DNA of 43,806 nucleotides, taken from NCBI GenBank assembly GCA_013141015.1, contig JABFRT010000032.1, positions 1 through 43,806 of the forward strand, given 5' to 3'. This DNA comes from Hyphomicrobium sp. (GTDB lineage Bacteria; Pseudomonadota; Alphaproteobacteria; Rhizobiales; Hyphomicrobiaceae). Within the stretch, counting starts at the first letter, position 1. The number at the start of each line of letters is the position of its first letter. Under the pieces are notes generated by a model, which was given only the letters and a program-made list of their open reading frames with translations, was not told the origin of the DNA and searched no databases. Positions 36,245 to 43,806 of the stretch are shown one piece after another. The position numbers and the translations under genes were made by a program.

Positions 36245-36379
36245 ACGAGGCGCCGCACCACCCCGCTTTTGCACGTTGCGCCAGCATCCCCGGCCAATCC
36301 GCCCCGCGCCTTGACTTTCTAAGCCCCGCGTGGCCATTTCCGCGTCGATTTCCATGATATTCGATGAGGATGACCGGCT

Positions 36380-38194
36380 ATGGCCGACGCGAAACTGCAC
36401 CGTTACCGCTCGCACACCTGCGGGGCTCTCCGGAAGAGCAACGTTGGCCAGGATGTCCGCCTGTCGGGCTGGGTCCATCGCGTGCGCGACCATGGCGGCG
36501 TGCTGTTTATTGATTTGCGCGACCACTACGGCCTGACGCAGATCGTCGCCGATCCGGATTCGAAAGCCTTCAAAGCGGCCGAAGCCGTGCGTTCGGAGTG
36601 GGTGATCCGCGTCGACGCCAAGGTGCGCGAGCGCCCGGCAGGAACAACCAACGCCGATTTGCCGACCGGCGACGTCGAACTTTATGCGACCGAAATTGAA
36701 GTGCTGTCTCAGGCCAAGGAACTTCCGGTTCCAGTTTTCGGCGAGCCCGACTATCCGGAAGACCTGCGCCTCACCTACCGCTTCCTCGATCTCCGGCGCG
36801 AGTCGCTGCACGCCATCATCATGAAGCGCTTGGCAATTACGCGCGACATCCGCGAGCGGATGCATGCTGCCGGCTTCAACGAATTCCCGACGCCGATTTT
36901 GACCGCGTCTTCGCCTGAAGGCGCGCGCGACTTCCTGGTGCCATCGCGCATTCACGCGGGGAAGTTCTACGCGCTGCCGCAAGCGCCGCAGCAGTATAAG
37001 CAGCTCCTCATGGTGTCGGGCTTCGACCGCTATTTCCAGATCGCGCCGTGCTTCCGCGATGAAGATCCGCGCGCCGACCGCTTGCCGGGCGAGTTCTATC
37101 AGCTCGACGTTGAAATGAGCTTCGTCGAGCAGGAAGATATCTTCCAGACGATGGAGCCGGTCATCACCGGCGTGTTTGAAGCGTTCGCGGGCGATATGCC
37201 GGTCACCAAAACATGGCCGCGCATTCCGCACGAAGAAGCCATCCGCAAATACGGTTCCGATAAGCCCGATCTGCGCAACCCCATTGAAATGCAGGACGTG
37301 ACCGAGCACTTCAAAGGCTCGGGCTTCAAAGTGTTCGCCGGCATGATTGAGAAGGATCCGAAGGTGCGCGTGTGGGCGATCCCGGCACCAACCGGCGGCA
37401 GCCGCGCGTTTTGCGACCGCATGAACGCCTGGGCGCAGAAGGAAGGCCAGCCGGGTCTTGGTTACATCATGTTCAAGGATGGCAAGGGCCAGGGGCCGAT
37501 TGCCAACAACATCGGGCCGGAGCGGGTTGCGGCCATTGGCGCGCAAATCAACGCCAAGGATGGCGACGCTTGCTTCTTTGCAGCCGGCGATCCCGCCAAG
37601 TTCTATAAGTTCGCAGGCCTTGCGCGCGATCAGATTGGCCGCGAGTTGAAACTCGTCGATGAGTCCCGATTCGCACTCGCCTGGATCGTCGACTTCCCGT
37701 TCTACGAATGGAACGAGGAAGATAAGAAAATCGATTTCTCGCACAACCCGTTCTCGATGCCGAAGGGTGGCCGCGAGGCGCTTGAAGCCGCCGAGAAGTC
37801 CGGCCGCGATGCGCTGTTGGCATTGAAAGCCAATCAGTACGACATCGTTTGCAACGGCTATGAAATCGCGTCCGGCTCGGTGCGTAACCATGTGCCGGAA
37901 ACGATGGTCAAAGCGTTCGAGATCACCGGTCTCAGCCAAGCCGATGTCGAGGAGCGTTTCGGCGGTCTCTATCGCGCGTTCCAATATGGCGCCCCGCCGC
38001 ACGGCGGTATGGCGGCTGGCATCGAACGCATGGTCATGCTGTTGACGGGTTGTAAGGCCGTGCGCGACGTGGCGCTGTTCCCAATGAACCAGCAGGCTCA
38101 AGACCTGCTGATGGGCGCGCCCGCCGACGTGATGCCCAAGCAGCTGCGCGAACTGTCGCTGCGCGTCATGCTGCCCGAGGCGAAGAAGGCTTAA
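36380..38194 (+). CDS. aspS: Aspartate--tRNA ligase
   Basis: Class IIb synthetase of 604 residues. GAGG lies before ATG 36380. The OB-fold anticodon-binding domain is at the N-terminus ([20 protein letters not shown]). Class II motif 2 is [19 protein letters not shown], the bacterial insertion domain follows (about 290–430), and motif 3 is [16 protein letters not shown]. Length is normal for bacterial AspRS. It is followed by a MEKHLA-domain gene. Confidence 0.97.
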   Translation: MADAKLHRYRSHTCGALRKSNVGQDVRLSGWVHRVRDHGGVLFIDLRDHYGLTQIVADPDSKAFKAAEAVRSEWVIRVDAKVRERPAGTTNADLPTGDVELYATEIEVLSQAKELPVPVFGEPDYPEDLRLTYRFLDLRRESLHAIIMKRLAITRDIRERMHAAGFNEFPTPILTASSPEGARDFLVPSRIHAGKFYALPQAPQQYKQLLMVSGFDRYFQIAPCFRDEDPRADRLPGEFYQLDVEMSFVEQEDIFQTMEPVITGVFEAFAGDMPVTKTWPRIPHEEAIRKYGSDKPDLRNPIEMQDVTEHFKGSGFKVFAGMIEKDPKVRVWAIPAPTGGSRAFCDRMNAWAQKEGQPGLGYIMFKDGKGQGPIANNIGPERVAAIGAQINAKDGDACFFAAGDPAKFYKFAGLARDQIGRELKLVDESRFALAWIVDFPFYEWNEEDKKIDFSHNPFSMPKGGREALEAAEKSGRDALLALKANQYDIVCNGYEIASGSVRNHVPETMVKAFEITGLSQADVEERFGGLYRAFQYGAPPHGGMAAGIERMVMLLTGCKAVRDVALFPMNQQAQDLLMGAPADVMPKQLRELSLRVMLPEAKKA

Positions 38195-38227
38195 ATCGCA
38201 AACGTGCGTGCGGCGGAGTTGCCTGTC

Positions 38228-38713
38228 ATGATCGAGCGTGATCTTGCAGACTTGGCTCCGCCGCTTCGCCACCGCTTCATTGCGCGCACGCAAGAGATTC
38301 TCGACAGCTATCGCCAGCATCTCGGCCACGAGTTGATTGTGCGCAGTGGCGATGCTGAGGACGAAGCATGCCGGTTGTTCGCTGCGCCGTTCGCTGTGCT
38401 GTCGCACGGGTTCGAAGCCGATCCGGTTTTGAACTACGGCAACGCAATTTCGCTCAAGCTGTTTGAGATGAGTGCGGACGGGCTCACCCGCATGGCCTCG
38501 CGGCTTACGGCCGAACCTATGAACCAGGCGGCGCGCGAAATCTTCATGCAGCAAACCCGCGCGCAAGGGTTCGCGACCGGATATGACGGCGTGCGCATCA
38601 GCGCGTCGGGCCGCCGCTTCCGGATCGAAGATGCAACGTTGTGGAATGTGGCCGATGCGCCGGGCGCACCGTCCGGTCAAGCCGCCACTTTCGCGCGCTG
38701 GACGATGCTGTGA
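38228..38713 (+). CDS. MEKHLA domain protein
   Basis: ATG 38228 gives 161 residues; an earlier GTG at 38204 is possible. It has the MEKHLA family pattern: FAAPFAVLSHGFEADPVLNY, GNAISLKLFEMSADGLTRMA, YDGVRISASGRRFRIEDATLWN and the ending GQAATFARWTML. MEKHLA is related to PAS-type sensory domains and has no settled function. The stop codon lies within a 15-base tandem repeat (38704–38748). Confidence 0.8.
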   Translation: MIERDLADLAPPLRHRFIARTQEILDSYRQHLGHELIVRSGDAEDEACRLFAAPFAVLSHGFEADPVLNYGNAISLKLFEMSADGLTRMASRLTAEPMNQAAREIFMQQTRAQGFATGYDGVRISASGRRFRIEDATLWNVADAPGAPSGQAATFARWTML

Positions 38714-38748
38714 GTCCGGATGCTGTGTGCCCAGATGCTGTGATTGTG
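38704..38748. repeat. Three tandem 15-base units, GATGCTGTG core
   Basis: GATGCTGTG begins at 38704, 38719 and 38734, an exact 15-base period with imperfect remainders. The MEKHLA stop codon is in the first unit. In the next frame the units read DAVSP DAVCP DAV. Confidence 0.7.
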
Positions 38749-38930
38749 GCCGCCGTGGGCTATCGCGCCACGCATAAGCCGGCGGGGAGCATTGCTGCTC
38801 CCGGCCGGTCAGTACCTCGCGGCACCTAACGAACGCTGTTGCATTCGTCTGAAGTGAAAACGCCGCGCACCAACTTCGGTTCCAATTTTCTGATCCCGCG
38901 CCATTCGCGATCATGCCGATGCCCGATATT

Positions 38931-39135
38931 TTCCCCCTGCCTTCTGGGGAGGGGTAAGGACGAGAGACCGGTGTTTCAATTTTGAATTCACGGCTGAGGC
39001 TCCCGGACCTGTTTGTGCTCGCACGTCAATTGCAGTCGAACATATGAACCGGCCTGAACTGTGCGCACCTTTGACCACCTGTTTCGCGTATTCTCCCCAT
39101 CCCTAACCCCTCCCCGCTGGGGAGGGGAAATCAGA
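38931..39135. repeat. Two CCCCTCCCC/GGGGAGGGG-type repeats
   Basis: CCCCCTGCCTTCTGGGGAGGGG at about 38934–38956 and CCCCTCCCCGCTGGGGAGGGG at about 39108–39127 are two degenerate copies of one hairpin repeat. The bases between them carry no gene. Confidence 0.55.
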
Positions 39136-39178
39136 CATCGCAACAACCCATCACCCTTCGCGCCGAAGGCGCGCGCGA

Positions 39179-39212
39179 AAGGCGGCTGGCTCGCGCCTTC
39201 GCGAGTCGCCTT
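39179..39212 (+). repeat. Palindromic element copy D (divergent)
   Basis: Outer AAGG (39179–39182) and CCTT (39209–39212), an unpaired CGGC (39183–39186), inner TGGCTCGCG (39187–39195) and CGCGAGTCG (39200–39208), loop CCTT. G opposite T is retained as in copies A–C. The tail is A-rich (CAATCAATAAAG). Confidence 0.55.
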
Positions 39213-39683
39213 GAGCAATCAATAAAGCAAAGGGACGGGGCGGCGAGGCCTCGATCTTTGTTCTTTGTAGTCGGATGCAGCCTTCGCCACCCCGCGTCAT
39301 GCCAAGTCTGCTCCATCGTCCCTGTCCAGCGGCTTTACGGTTGAACAGGGTGTTCGCATTCCTGAGCGGGTCACCTCATGACAAGGCGGCCGCGTCGAGA
39401 CGTTGACCCCACCATCCGCCCCTGCATCTCGAATATCGAGGAGGCGTTGTACCTCGCTGCCGCTGACGGCTCGGCGAGGCCGGCAGAAATCCCCAGGCGC
39501 GCTGAGCCCGCTGGCATCCCGGCATGCTCGCACCCCTCACAGAAACACAGCTATAGTCTGCGCCCTTTGCACGGCGTGCGATGGCGGCATGATGCGCGCG
39601 GCAAAGGGGGGCGGGGATAAGTTTTTTTGAGAATTGTTTTGGGTTTGGTTAGCGGCGCTGCTCCGCGCGTCTCCTGGCGCTCC

Positions 39684-39731
39684 GCGCATGGCGGCCGGCT
39701 CCCGGAAGGAGAGTCGCCATGCGCCAACAAG
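39684..39731 (+). repeat. Palindromic element copy C
   Basis: Outer arms GCGCATGG (39684–39691) and CCATGCGC (39717–39724), unpaired CGGC (39692–39695), inner CGGCTC (39696–39701) and GAGTCG (39711–39716). Tail CAACAAG. The outer arm differs from A and B but both sides changed together, so pairing is kept. Confidence 0.75.
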
Positions 39732-39760
39732 TGCGGCGGGGATCAGGTGTTCACCCCGTC

Positions 39761-39807
39761 ATCCTCAAACCGTGTGCGCCTCTACCGGCGCATCACGGTT
39801 TGAGGAT
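39761..39807. repeat. Large hairpin ATCCTCAAACCGTG..CACGGTTTGAGGAT
   Basis: 14-base perfect arms (39761–39774, 39794–39807) with an inner TGCGCC/GGCGCA pairing. It is followed by GGATCCAGCG and GCTGGATCC sequence, a dispersed-repeat style ending. Confidence 0.8.
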
Positions 39808-40043
39808 CCAGCGTAAAATGCGCCGGAGGCACAAAAGAACTTTTGCGATAGTGGTTCTGCGCTGGATCCCCGCGCTTCCCGCGTGAGTGCAGGGCACGCG
39901 TTCGCGCAAGGATGACGGCTGTGGGAAGAACGGCGCGCAAATCTCTCCGCTTGCAGTCCCGGGCGAGTAACGGTGCGATGCGCCGATGCGAAGACCCGGG
40001 ACCGCGTGGGGCGCCGTTTGAGTGCGATGCCGATGGGACGTGA

Positions 40044-40085
40044 TCCCGGCTCTGCGATGCGCTGCCAGCGCATCTGCGGCCGGGA
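40044..40085. repeat. Hairpin TCCCGGC..GCCGGGA with AGCGCATC inner stem
   Basis: CCCGGC and GCCGGG close an inner GATGCGCT/AGCGCATC stem with a GCC loop. It is the same outline as 5987–6062 and 7168–7189. Confidence 0.65.
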
Positions 40086-40162
40086 ACGCAACAATGGATG
40101 ATGGCTGTGTTCGTCAACCAACGTCTTTGTTTTGATTGATCTGGTTTTCGCGAGTTGGATAA

Positions 40163-40624
40163 TTAGGGGTTGAAATAGAATGCAGCACAAAAATCCGCTT
40201 TCGGCATTGCTGCACACATGCGGTCTAAACGGCCAACTTGGCGATCACCATTTCGAGCTTTTGCCCAACCAATGACCTCGTCGTCGGTCATAAGAAGTTG
40301 AAGCATCACGTGTACTGTCTGGATATCGCCTTTGCGACGTACAGCCACAAGCTCATTGTTCTCTTCCGATGAGACTACAACTACGATGTCGCCCTTCTTT
40401 AAGAAGGAACATTGCCCCGTGGAGCCAAAGTGCTTAATTGCCTTCTGAGCAGCTTCTTTGTCGCCCTGCTTGAAGAACAGTAAAATATCATGCAATTGGG
40501 AATGCGTTCGGCATGCGAGGGCTCCATCACGAATGATTGCTGCAGAGCGACCAGCGGGCACCGCAACGCGGGCAAATGCAAACTGCGGTATGGCCATCAA
40601 AAGTATGGCGATAATTATCCGCAA
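40163..40624 (-). CDS. Small secreted protein, unknown family
   Basis: The likely start is TTG 40624; an in-frame TGA lies shortly upstream and no ATG precedes the signal peptide. The 153-residue product has a signal peptide (RIIIAILLMAIPQFAFA), then about 130 residues with Cys in ALACRTHSQ, GQCSFLKKGDIVVVVSS, RMCAAMPKADFC. The region GQCSFLKKGDIVVVV .. VAVRRKGDIQTVHV looks like an SH3-like beta fold. Its codon use is AT-richer than the housekeeping genes and it is flanked by repeats on both sides, so it may be a recent arrival. Function unknown. Confidence 0.65.
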   Translation of the reverse strand: MRIIIAILLMAIPQFAFARVAVPAGRSAAIIRDGALACRTHSQLHDILLFFKQGDKEAAQKAIKHFGSTGQCSFLKKGDIVVVVSSEENNELVAVRRKGDIQTVHVMLQLLMTDDEVIGWAKARNGDRQVGRLDRMCAAMPKADFCAAFYFNP

Positions 40625-40976
40625 AACGTTGTTGCTTTTCCCAAAGTGTCACGAGGCGGGGGGGGCACTCTTCGTGAGACCAGCAGAATTAGTTCAACCA
40701 GCCTAGGGTCTACTCCGTAAGCTGATTTAGTCAAGTTGCTTGGGTCTCTTTGCTCCCCCCTTGCCTCCCCGCCGCGCCTAGCCTATAGAACGGCCATTCG
40801 ACGCCACTGTCGGATAGATCAAGAGGAAGATCGGCGGGTTGGGACTTGCGAAGCGCAAGCCCGAATTTGACCCGCAGGCCAAGCGGCCCATCACGGTGGC
40901 ATCACACTCATCCAGACCTCCGGCCTTTGCAGGTTGGCTTTGCCGTTCGCGGGGAAGCTTCCGGCGCGGGCCGTAT

Positions 40977-41092
40977 TTTTCCTTCTCCCCTCGGGGAGAA
41001 GGTGCCCTGAAAGGGCGGATGAGGGGGCTTTGCCGGAGTAGCGGTATCAGCCCCCTCACCCCAGCCCTCTCCCCGAGGGGAGAGGGAGTTTC
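40977..41092. repeat. Composite repeat: two TCCCC/GGGGA hairpins in opposite arrangement
   Basis: CCTTCTCCCCTCGGGGAGAAGG at 40980–41001 and CCCTCTCCCCGAGGGGAGAGGG at about 41068–41089 flank GCCCTGAAAGGGC, GGATGAGGGGGC and GCCCCCTCACC. It is the same composite repeat class as 13322–13485. A GCCCGCG/CGCGGGC hairpin follows at about 41108–41127. Confidence 0.75.
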
Positions 41093-41150
41093 ACTATTGC
41101 TTCAACCGCCCGCGTTTTCGCGCGGGCCTCAACAGCGCTTTGAAATGTTC

Positions 41151-41202
41151 CGCGCCTTCCGGCCGGCTCCCCGCAGGGGAGTCGGAAGGCGCAAACAAAA
41201 AA
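41151..41202 (+). repeat. Palindromic element copy B in the rpsA leader
   Basis: Outer arms GCGCCTTC (41152–41159) and GAAGGCGC (41185–41192), unpaired CGGC (41160–41163), inner CGGCTCCCC (41164–41172) and GGGGAGTCG (41176–41184), loop GCA, tail AAACAAAAAA. It ends 20 bases before the rpsA start codon. Confidence 0.9.
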
Positions 41203-41221
41203 GCCCCGCCTAGGAGAAATA

Positions 41222-42937
41222 ATGTCGACTGCAACCAACAAAGACTATTCGCCGAGCATGGAGGATTTTGCATCCCTTCTGGCCGAAAGCCTCGCCAAGG
41301 ATGACCTGTTCGAAGGCTCCGTCGTCAAGGGCAAGATCGTATCCATCGTCAAGGACATGGCCGTCATCGACGTCGGCCTGAAGATGGAAGGCCGCGTGGC
41401 GGTCAAGGAATTCTCGTCACCCGGCAAGCCCGACGTCAAGGTCGGCGATACGGTCGAAGTTTACCTGGAGCGCGTCGAAAATGCGCTCGGTGAAGCGGTT
41501 CTCTCGCGCGATAAGGCGCGCCGCGAAGAAAGCTGGACGCGTCTCGAGCGTCTGCACGAGAAGGGCGAGAAGGTTACCGGCGTGATCTTCAACAAGGTCA
41601 AGGGCGGCTTCACGGTCGACCTCGTCGGCGCTGTTGCGTTCTTGCCGGGTTCACAGGTTGATATCCGCCCCGTGCGCGATATCGGACCGCTGATGCATCA
41701 GCCGCAGCCGTTCCAGATTTTGAAAATGGACCGCCGCCGTGGCAACATCGTGGTTTCTCGTCGCAGCGTTCTGGAAGAGAGCCGCGCCGAACAGCGTACC
41801 GAAATCGTTGCCAAGCTGGCTGAAAACCAGGTCATCGACGGTCTGGTCAAGAACATCACCGACTACGGTGCGTTCATTGATTTGGGCGGCATCGACGGCC
41901 TGCTGCACGTGACAGACATGGCCTGGCGCCGCGTCAATCATCCGTCCGAAATCCTCAACGTCGGCGATACCGTGAAGGTGCAGATCATCCGCATCAACCC
42001 GGAAACGCAGCGTATTTCGCTCGGTATGAAGCAGCTGCAGTCTGACCCGTGGTCGGCAATCGCCGAGAAGTATCCGGTCGGCGCCAAGATCAAGGGCAAC
42101 GTCACGAACATCGCCGACTACGGTGCGTTCGTTGAACTTGAGCCGGGCGTTGAAGGCTTGATCCACGTCTCGGAAATGAGCTGGACCAAGAAGAACACCC
42201 ACCCAGGCAAGATCGTCTCGACCAGCCAGGCTGTTGAAGTACAGGTTCTCGAAGTCGATCCGCAGAAGCGCCGCATCTCGCTTGGCCTCAAGCAGACCCA
42301 GGACAACCCGTGGGATTCATTCCTGACGCAGCATCCGAAGGGTTCGACCGTTGAAGGCCCGATCCGCAACATCACCGAATTCGGTTTGTTCGTCGGTCTC
42401 GATAACGGCGTTGATGGCATGGTCCACCTCTCTGACCTCGATTGGCAGAAGCCGGGCGACGAAGCCATCAAGGACTATAAGAAGGGCGACACCGTTAAGG
42501 CCGTCGTGCTCGACGTTGACGGCTCGAAGGAGCGCATCTCGCTTGGCATCAAGCAGCTCTCCGGCGATCCGGTTGACGCGATGGGCAAGTTCAAGAAGGG
42601 CGACACCGTCACCTGCACCGTCACCGCGGTTCAGGACGGCGGCATCGAAGTGAAGGTTGCCGACACCGATCTGACAGCGTTCGTGAAGCGCTCCGATCTG
42701 TCGCGTGACCGCGCTGAACAGCGCCCGGAACGCTTTAACATCGGCGACAAGGTCGATGCGGCCGTTCTGACCGTCGATAAGGCGGCGCGCCGCCTGACCG
42801 TCTCGATCAAGCAGCTCGAAATCGCCGAAGAGAAGCAGGCCGTCGCCCAGTTCGGTTCGTCCGATTCAGGCGCGTCGCTCGGCGATATCTTCAAGGCCGC
42901 GATCAAGAAGCGCGAGACCTCGGACGACGCGGAGTAA
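41222..42937 (+). CDS. rpsA: 30S ribosomal protein S1
   Basis: S1 holds mRNA on the small subunit. AGGAG (about 41212–41216) precedes ATG 41222. The 571 residues contain six S1 repeats (roughly 30–95, 112–178, 199–267, 284–354, 371–441, 456–525), recognised by GDTVEVYLERVENALGE, GVIFNKVKGGFTVDLVG, NITDYGAFIDLGGIDGLLHV, NIADYGAFVELEPGVEGLIHV, NITEFGLFVGLDNGVDGMVHL and VTAVQDGGIEVKVADTDLTAF. Length is normal for a six-domain S1. The usual upstream neighbour cmk and downstream ihfB are absent. Palindromic element B lies in the leader and a terminator follows, so it is likely monocistronic. Confidence 0.97.
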   Translation: MSTATNKDYSPSMEDFASLLAESLAKDDLFEGSVVKGKIVSIVKDMAVIDVGLKMEGRVAVKEFSSPGKPDVKVGDTVEVYLERVENALGEAVLSRDKARREESWTRLERLHEKGEKVTGVIFNKVKGGFTVDLVGAVAFLPGSQVDIRPVRDIGPLMHQPQPFQILKMDRRRGNIVVSRRSVLEESRAEQRTEIVAKLAENQVIDGLVKNITDYGAFIDLGGIDGLLHVTDMAWRRVNHPSEILNVGDTVKVQIIRINPETQRISLGMKQLQSDPWSAIAEKYPVGAKIKGNVTNIADYGAFVELEPGVEGLIHVSEMSWTKKNTHPGKIVSTSQAVEVQVLEVDPQKRRISLGLKQTQDNPWDSFLTQHPKGSTVEGPIRNITEFGLFVGLDNGVDGMVHLSDLDWQKPGDEAIKDYKKGDTVKAVVLDVDGSKERISLGIKQLSGDPVDAMGKFKKGDTVTCTVTAVQDGGIEVKVADTDLTAFVKRSDLSRDRAEQRPERFNIGDKVDAAVLTVDKAARRLTVSIKQLEIAEEKQAVAQFGSSDSGASLGDIFKAAIKKRETSDDAE

Positions 42938-42980
42938 GGGCAACTTAGCCGGGACGGACGTTAATATATGAATATATGAG

Positions 42981-43012
42981 CGCGCGGCGGGGAAACCTTC
43001 CGCGCGTTTTTT
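42981..43012 (+). terminator. Rho-independent terminator of rpsA
   Basis: CGCGCGG (42981–42987) pairs with CCGCGCG (43000–43006), followed by TTTTTT. Just upstream is ATATATGA twice (about 42964–42979). Confidence 0.85.
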
Positions 43013-43160
43013 ATTGGTGATGCAGTGGTGGAGTTGGCTGGCTCCGTCCGTCCCCCTCCCTTTGACGGAGTGGGCCTGCCGCGCTGACGGCCAAGAACAA
43101 TTGGGAGGGGGAAAGAGCTAAGCGGAAAATGGTGGTGAAGGCCAGTAGCAGACGTACTCC

Positions 43161-43806
43161 TCAATGCGGCGCTTCGCGTTCTTCGAAAGTGTACGGTGTG
43201 AAGTCGTGCAGCATAGCGGGTGACCCAATTTCTAGGTTACTCTTGATTGAAGCTCGATAGAGGCAGCCTTTTGTGGCCCAGACGATCGAGTTTCGATCCC
43301 AATCTGCCCACTCCCAATTATTGCCATCAATACTTGCACCGGATTGGGTGTTGATAAGCTCGTGCTCGTCCCAACTAAGGCCGCGACCTCTTTCGGATTT
43401 GGCGGTGTACTTTCCGCGCAAATGCTTCCGCAGTATCCAGCCGCAAGGTAGCAGCTTATCAAATACCTTCTCTTGGCCTGTTAGCCGCTGCCAGCCGTCG
43501 CGCTTCAATCTCGCAAAGTATACGGGAAGATCGCCTGTGCCATCTATCTCAGGGCCGGAGTTATCGTCACGGACAAGGGAGCTGGCTTTCTTTCGGGTGC
43601 GTCCCGCCCAAATGGCGTGCAACTTGTAGCTGGCGTCCGAAAGAAATAGACCGCCACCTTCATAGGTGCCGAGGCCGGAGTACAAATCTAAGGACTCTAA
43701 GAAGGGCGTTCTGGAGATCGCTGTCCAAGTATCCCAGCACTTCAAGTCGGCGGCAAAGTAGAGGAGATGCTGGCCATCTGGCGACAGGTCTGAGCTCGTT
43801 CGTAGA
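43161..43806 (-). CDS. C-terminal part of a beta-propeller-like protein (PD40/TolB-like), continues beyond window
   Basis: The frame is open to the window edge, so the 5' end lies outside. The apparent start near 43745 is a TTG with no special support; upstream in frame the protein reads LSPDGQHLLYFAADLKCWDT, and SPDG.hlLYF is the PD40/TolB-type propeller blade signature. Downstream it contains Trp-rich blade-like strands (LHAIWAGRTRKKASS; NWEWADWDRNSIVWATKGCLY). The stop is TGA at 43161. I cannot assign a function. It is convergent with rpsA and its codon use is AT-richer. Confidence 0.6.
   Translation of the reverse strand, partial: LRTSSDLSPDGQHLLYFAADLKCWDTWTAISRTPFLESLDLYSGLGTYEGGGLFLSDASYKLHAIWAGRTRKKASSLVRDDNSGPEIDGTGDLPVYFARLKRDGWQRLTGQEKVFDKLLPCGWILRKHLRGKYTAKSERGRGLSWDEHELINTQSGASIDGNNWEWADWDRNSIVWATKGCLYRASIKSNLEIGSPAMLHDFTPYTFEEREAPH

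Larger units (their letters stand above)
39136..40162. other. Gene-poor repeat island
   Basis: Apart from the palindromic elements listed, the roughly 1 kb holds no ORF with a plausible ribosome-binding site and codon pattern. It contains a CGCGTGAGTGCAGGGCACGCG-like inverted stretch near 39880 and the hairpin at 40044–40085. Confidence 0.5.

Noticed and set aside
34835-38914. A 1359-residue open frame on the minus strand
   Set aside because: It is antisense to the CAP–RTX gene and aspS, both well supported, and its sequence is Arg/His-rich without domains. It is a by-product of codon use in GC-rich genes.
39297-40117. Several ORFs of 60–150 residues in the repeat island
   Set aside because: They are Arg/Pro/Ser-rich translations of hairpin repeats and overlap one another on both strands.
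40778-41213. ORFs on both strands before rpsA
   Set aside because: They translate the composite hairpin repeats; no ribosome-binding sites.
1-43806. CRISPR arrays, tRNA or rRNA genes
   Set aside because: I looked for regularly spaced repeats and T-loop-like GTTCGAATC strings and found none that fit; a dedicated RNA scan would be more sensitive.

Overview
The window is about 44 kb of GC-rich chromosome from an alphaproteobacterium. The evidence is the housekeeping set and its order: glyQ–(small membrane gene)–glyS, purN/purM, then DUF2066–CDP-alcohol phosphatidyltransferase–AI-2E permease–Hda-like ATPase–ppk–ppx, then rnd, aspS and rpsA. The many intergenic hairpin repeats (CTCCCC..GGGGAG and ATCCCGGC..GCCGGGAT types) also fit that class. 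I cannot name the genus. I saw no tRNA, rRNA or CRISPR array.

Layout. 1–933: a decayed S49 signal-peptide-peptidase gene and a small gene after it, both with many frameshifts. 1034–5952: the two glycyl-tRNA synthetase subunit genes. They are separated by a small membrane-protein gene and by an AT-richer, single-base-frameshifted Fic gene preceded by an array of GTTTGTA/GCAAAC half-sites. 6138–7163: a broken IS30-family element inserted beside or within a hairpin repeat. 7686–12800: an Fe-S carrier ATPase with an HCF101-like architecture, molybdenum-cofactor genes mobA and mobB, and an ABC-F ATPase. 12909–19745: a DUF3147 membrane protein, a GYF-domain membrane protein, ndk, a dicarboxylate symporter, small ORFs and a cytochrome P450. 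19984–24528: purN and purM, separated by three envelope genes (beta-barrel protein, L,D-transpeptidase, EF-hand protein). 24680–32329: a co-directional set including the polyphosphate genes ppk and ppx. 32434–38713: a DnaJ-type co-chaperone, RNase D, a secreted CAP–RTX protein, aspS and a MEKHLA-domain protein. 38714–41221: an island of palindromic repeats around one small secreted protein gene. 41222–43012: rpsA with its own terminator. 43161–end: the C-terminal part of a beta-propeller-like protein.

The most unusual signal is a family of four palindromic elements, all in the same orientation. Two are 50 bp copies differing at one base, although they lie about 39 kb apart. One lies inside the glyQ reading frame, where it contributes exactly 16 sense codons. 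The other sits directly upstream of the rpsA ribosome-binding site. All four share an unpaired CGGC on the 5' side and a G·U pair that only the + strand RNA can form, which suggests an RNA-level or strand-specific function. I do not recognise this family. The in-frame glyQ copy is reminiscent of the protein-coding Rickettsia palindromic elements. glyS also carries an AT-rich in-frame expansion of roughly 80–100 residues, so both subunits of one essential enzyme look remodelled.

How the genes work together: most of the window is ordinary housekeeping (tRNA charging, purine synthesis, cofactor assembly, polyphosphate metabolism, RNA processing, ribosome). Accessory genes (Fic, IS30, P450, CAP–RTX, envelope proteins) and repeats have been inserted between neighbours that are usually adjacent.
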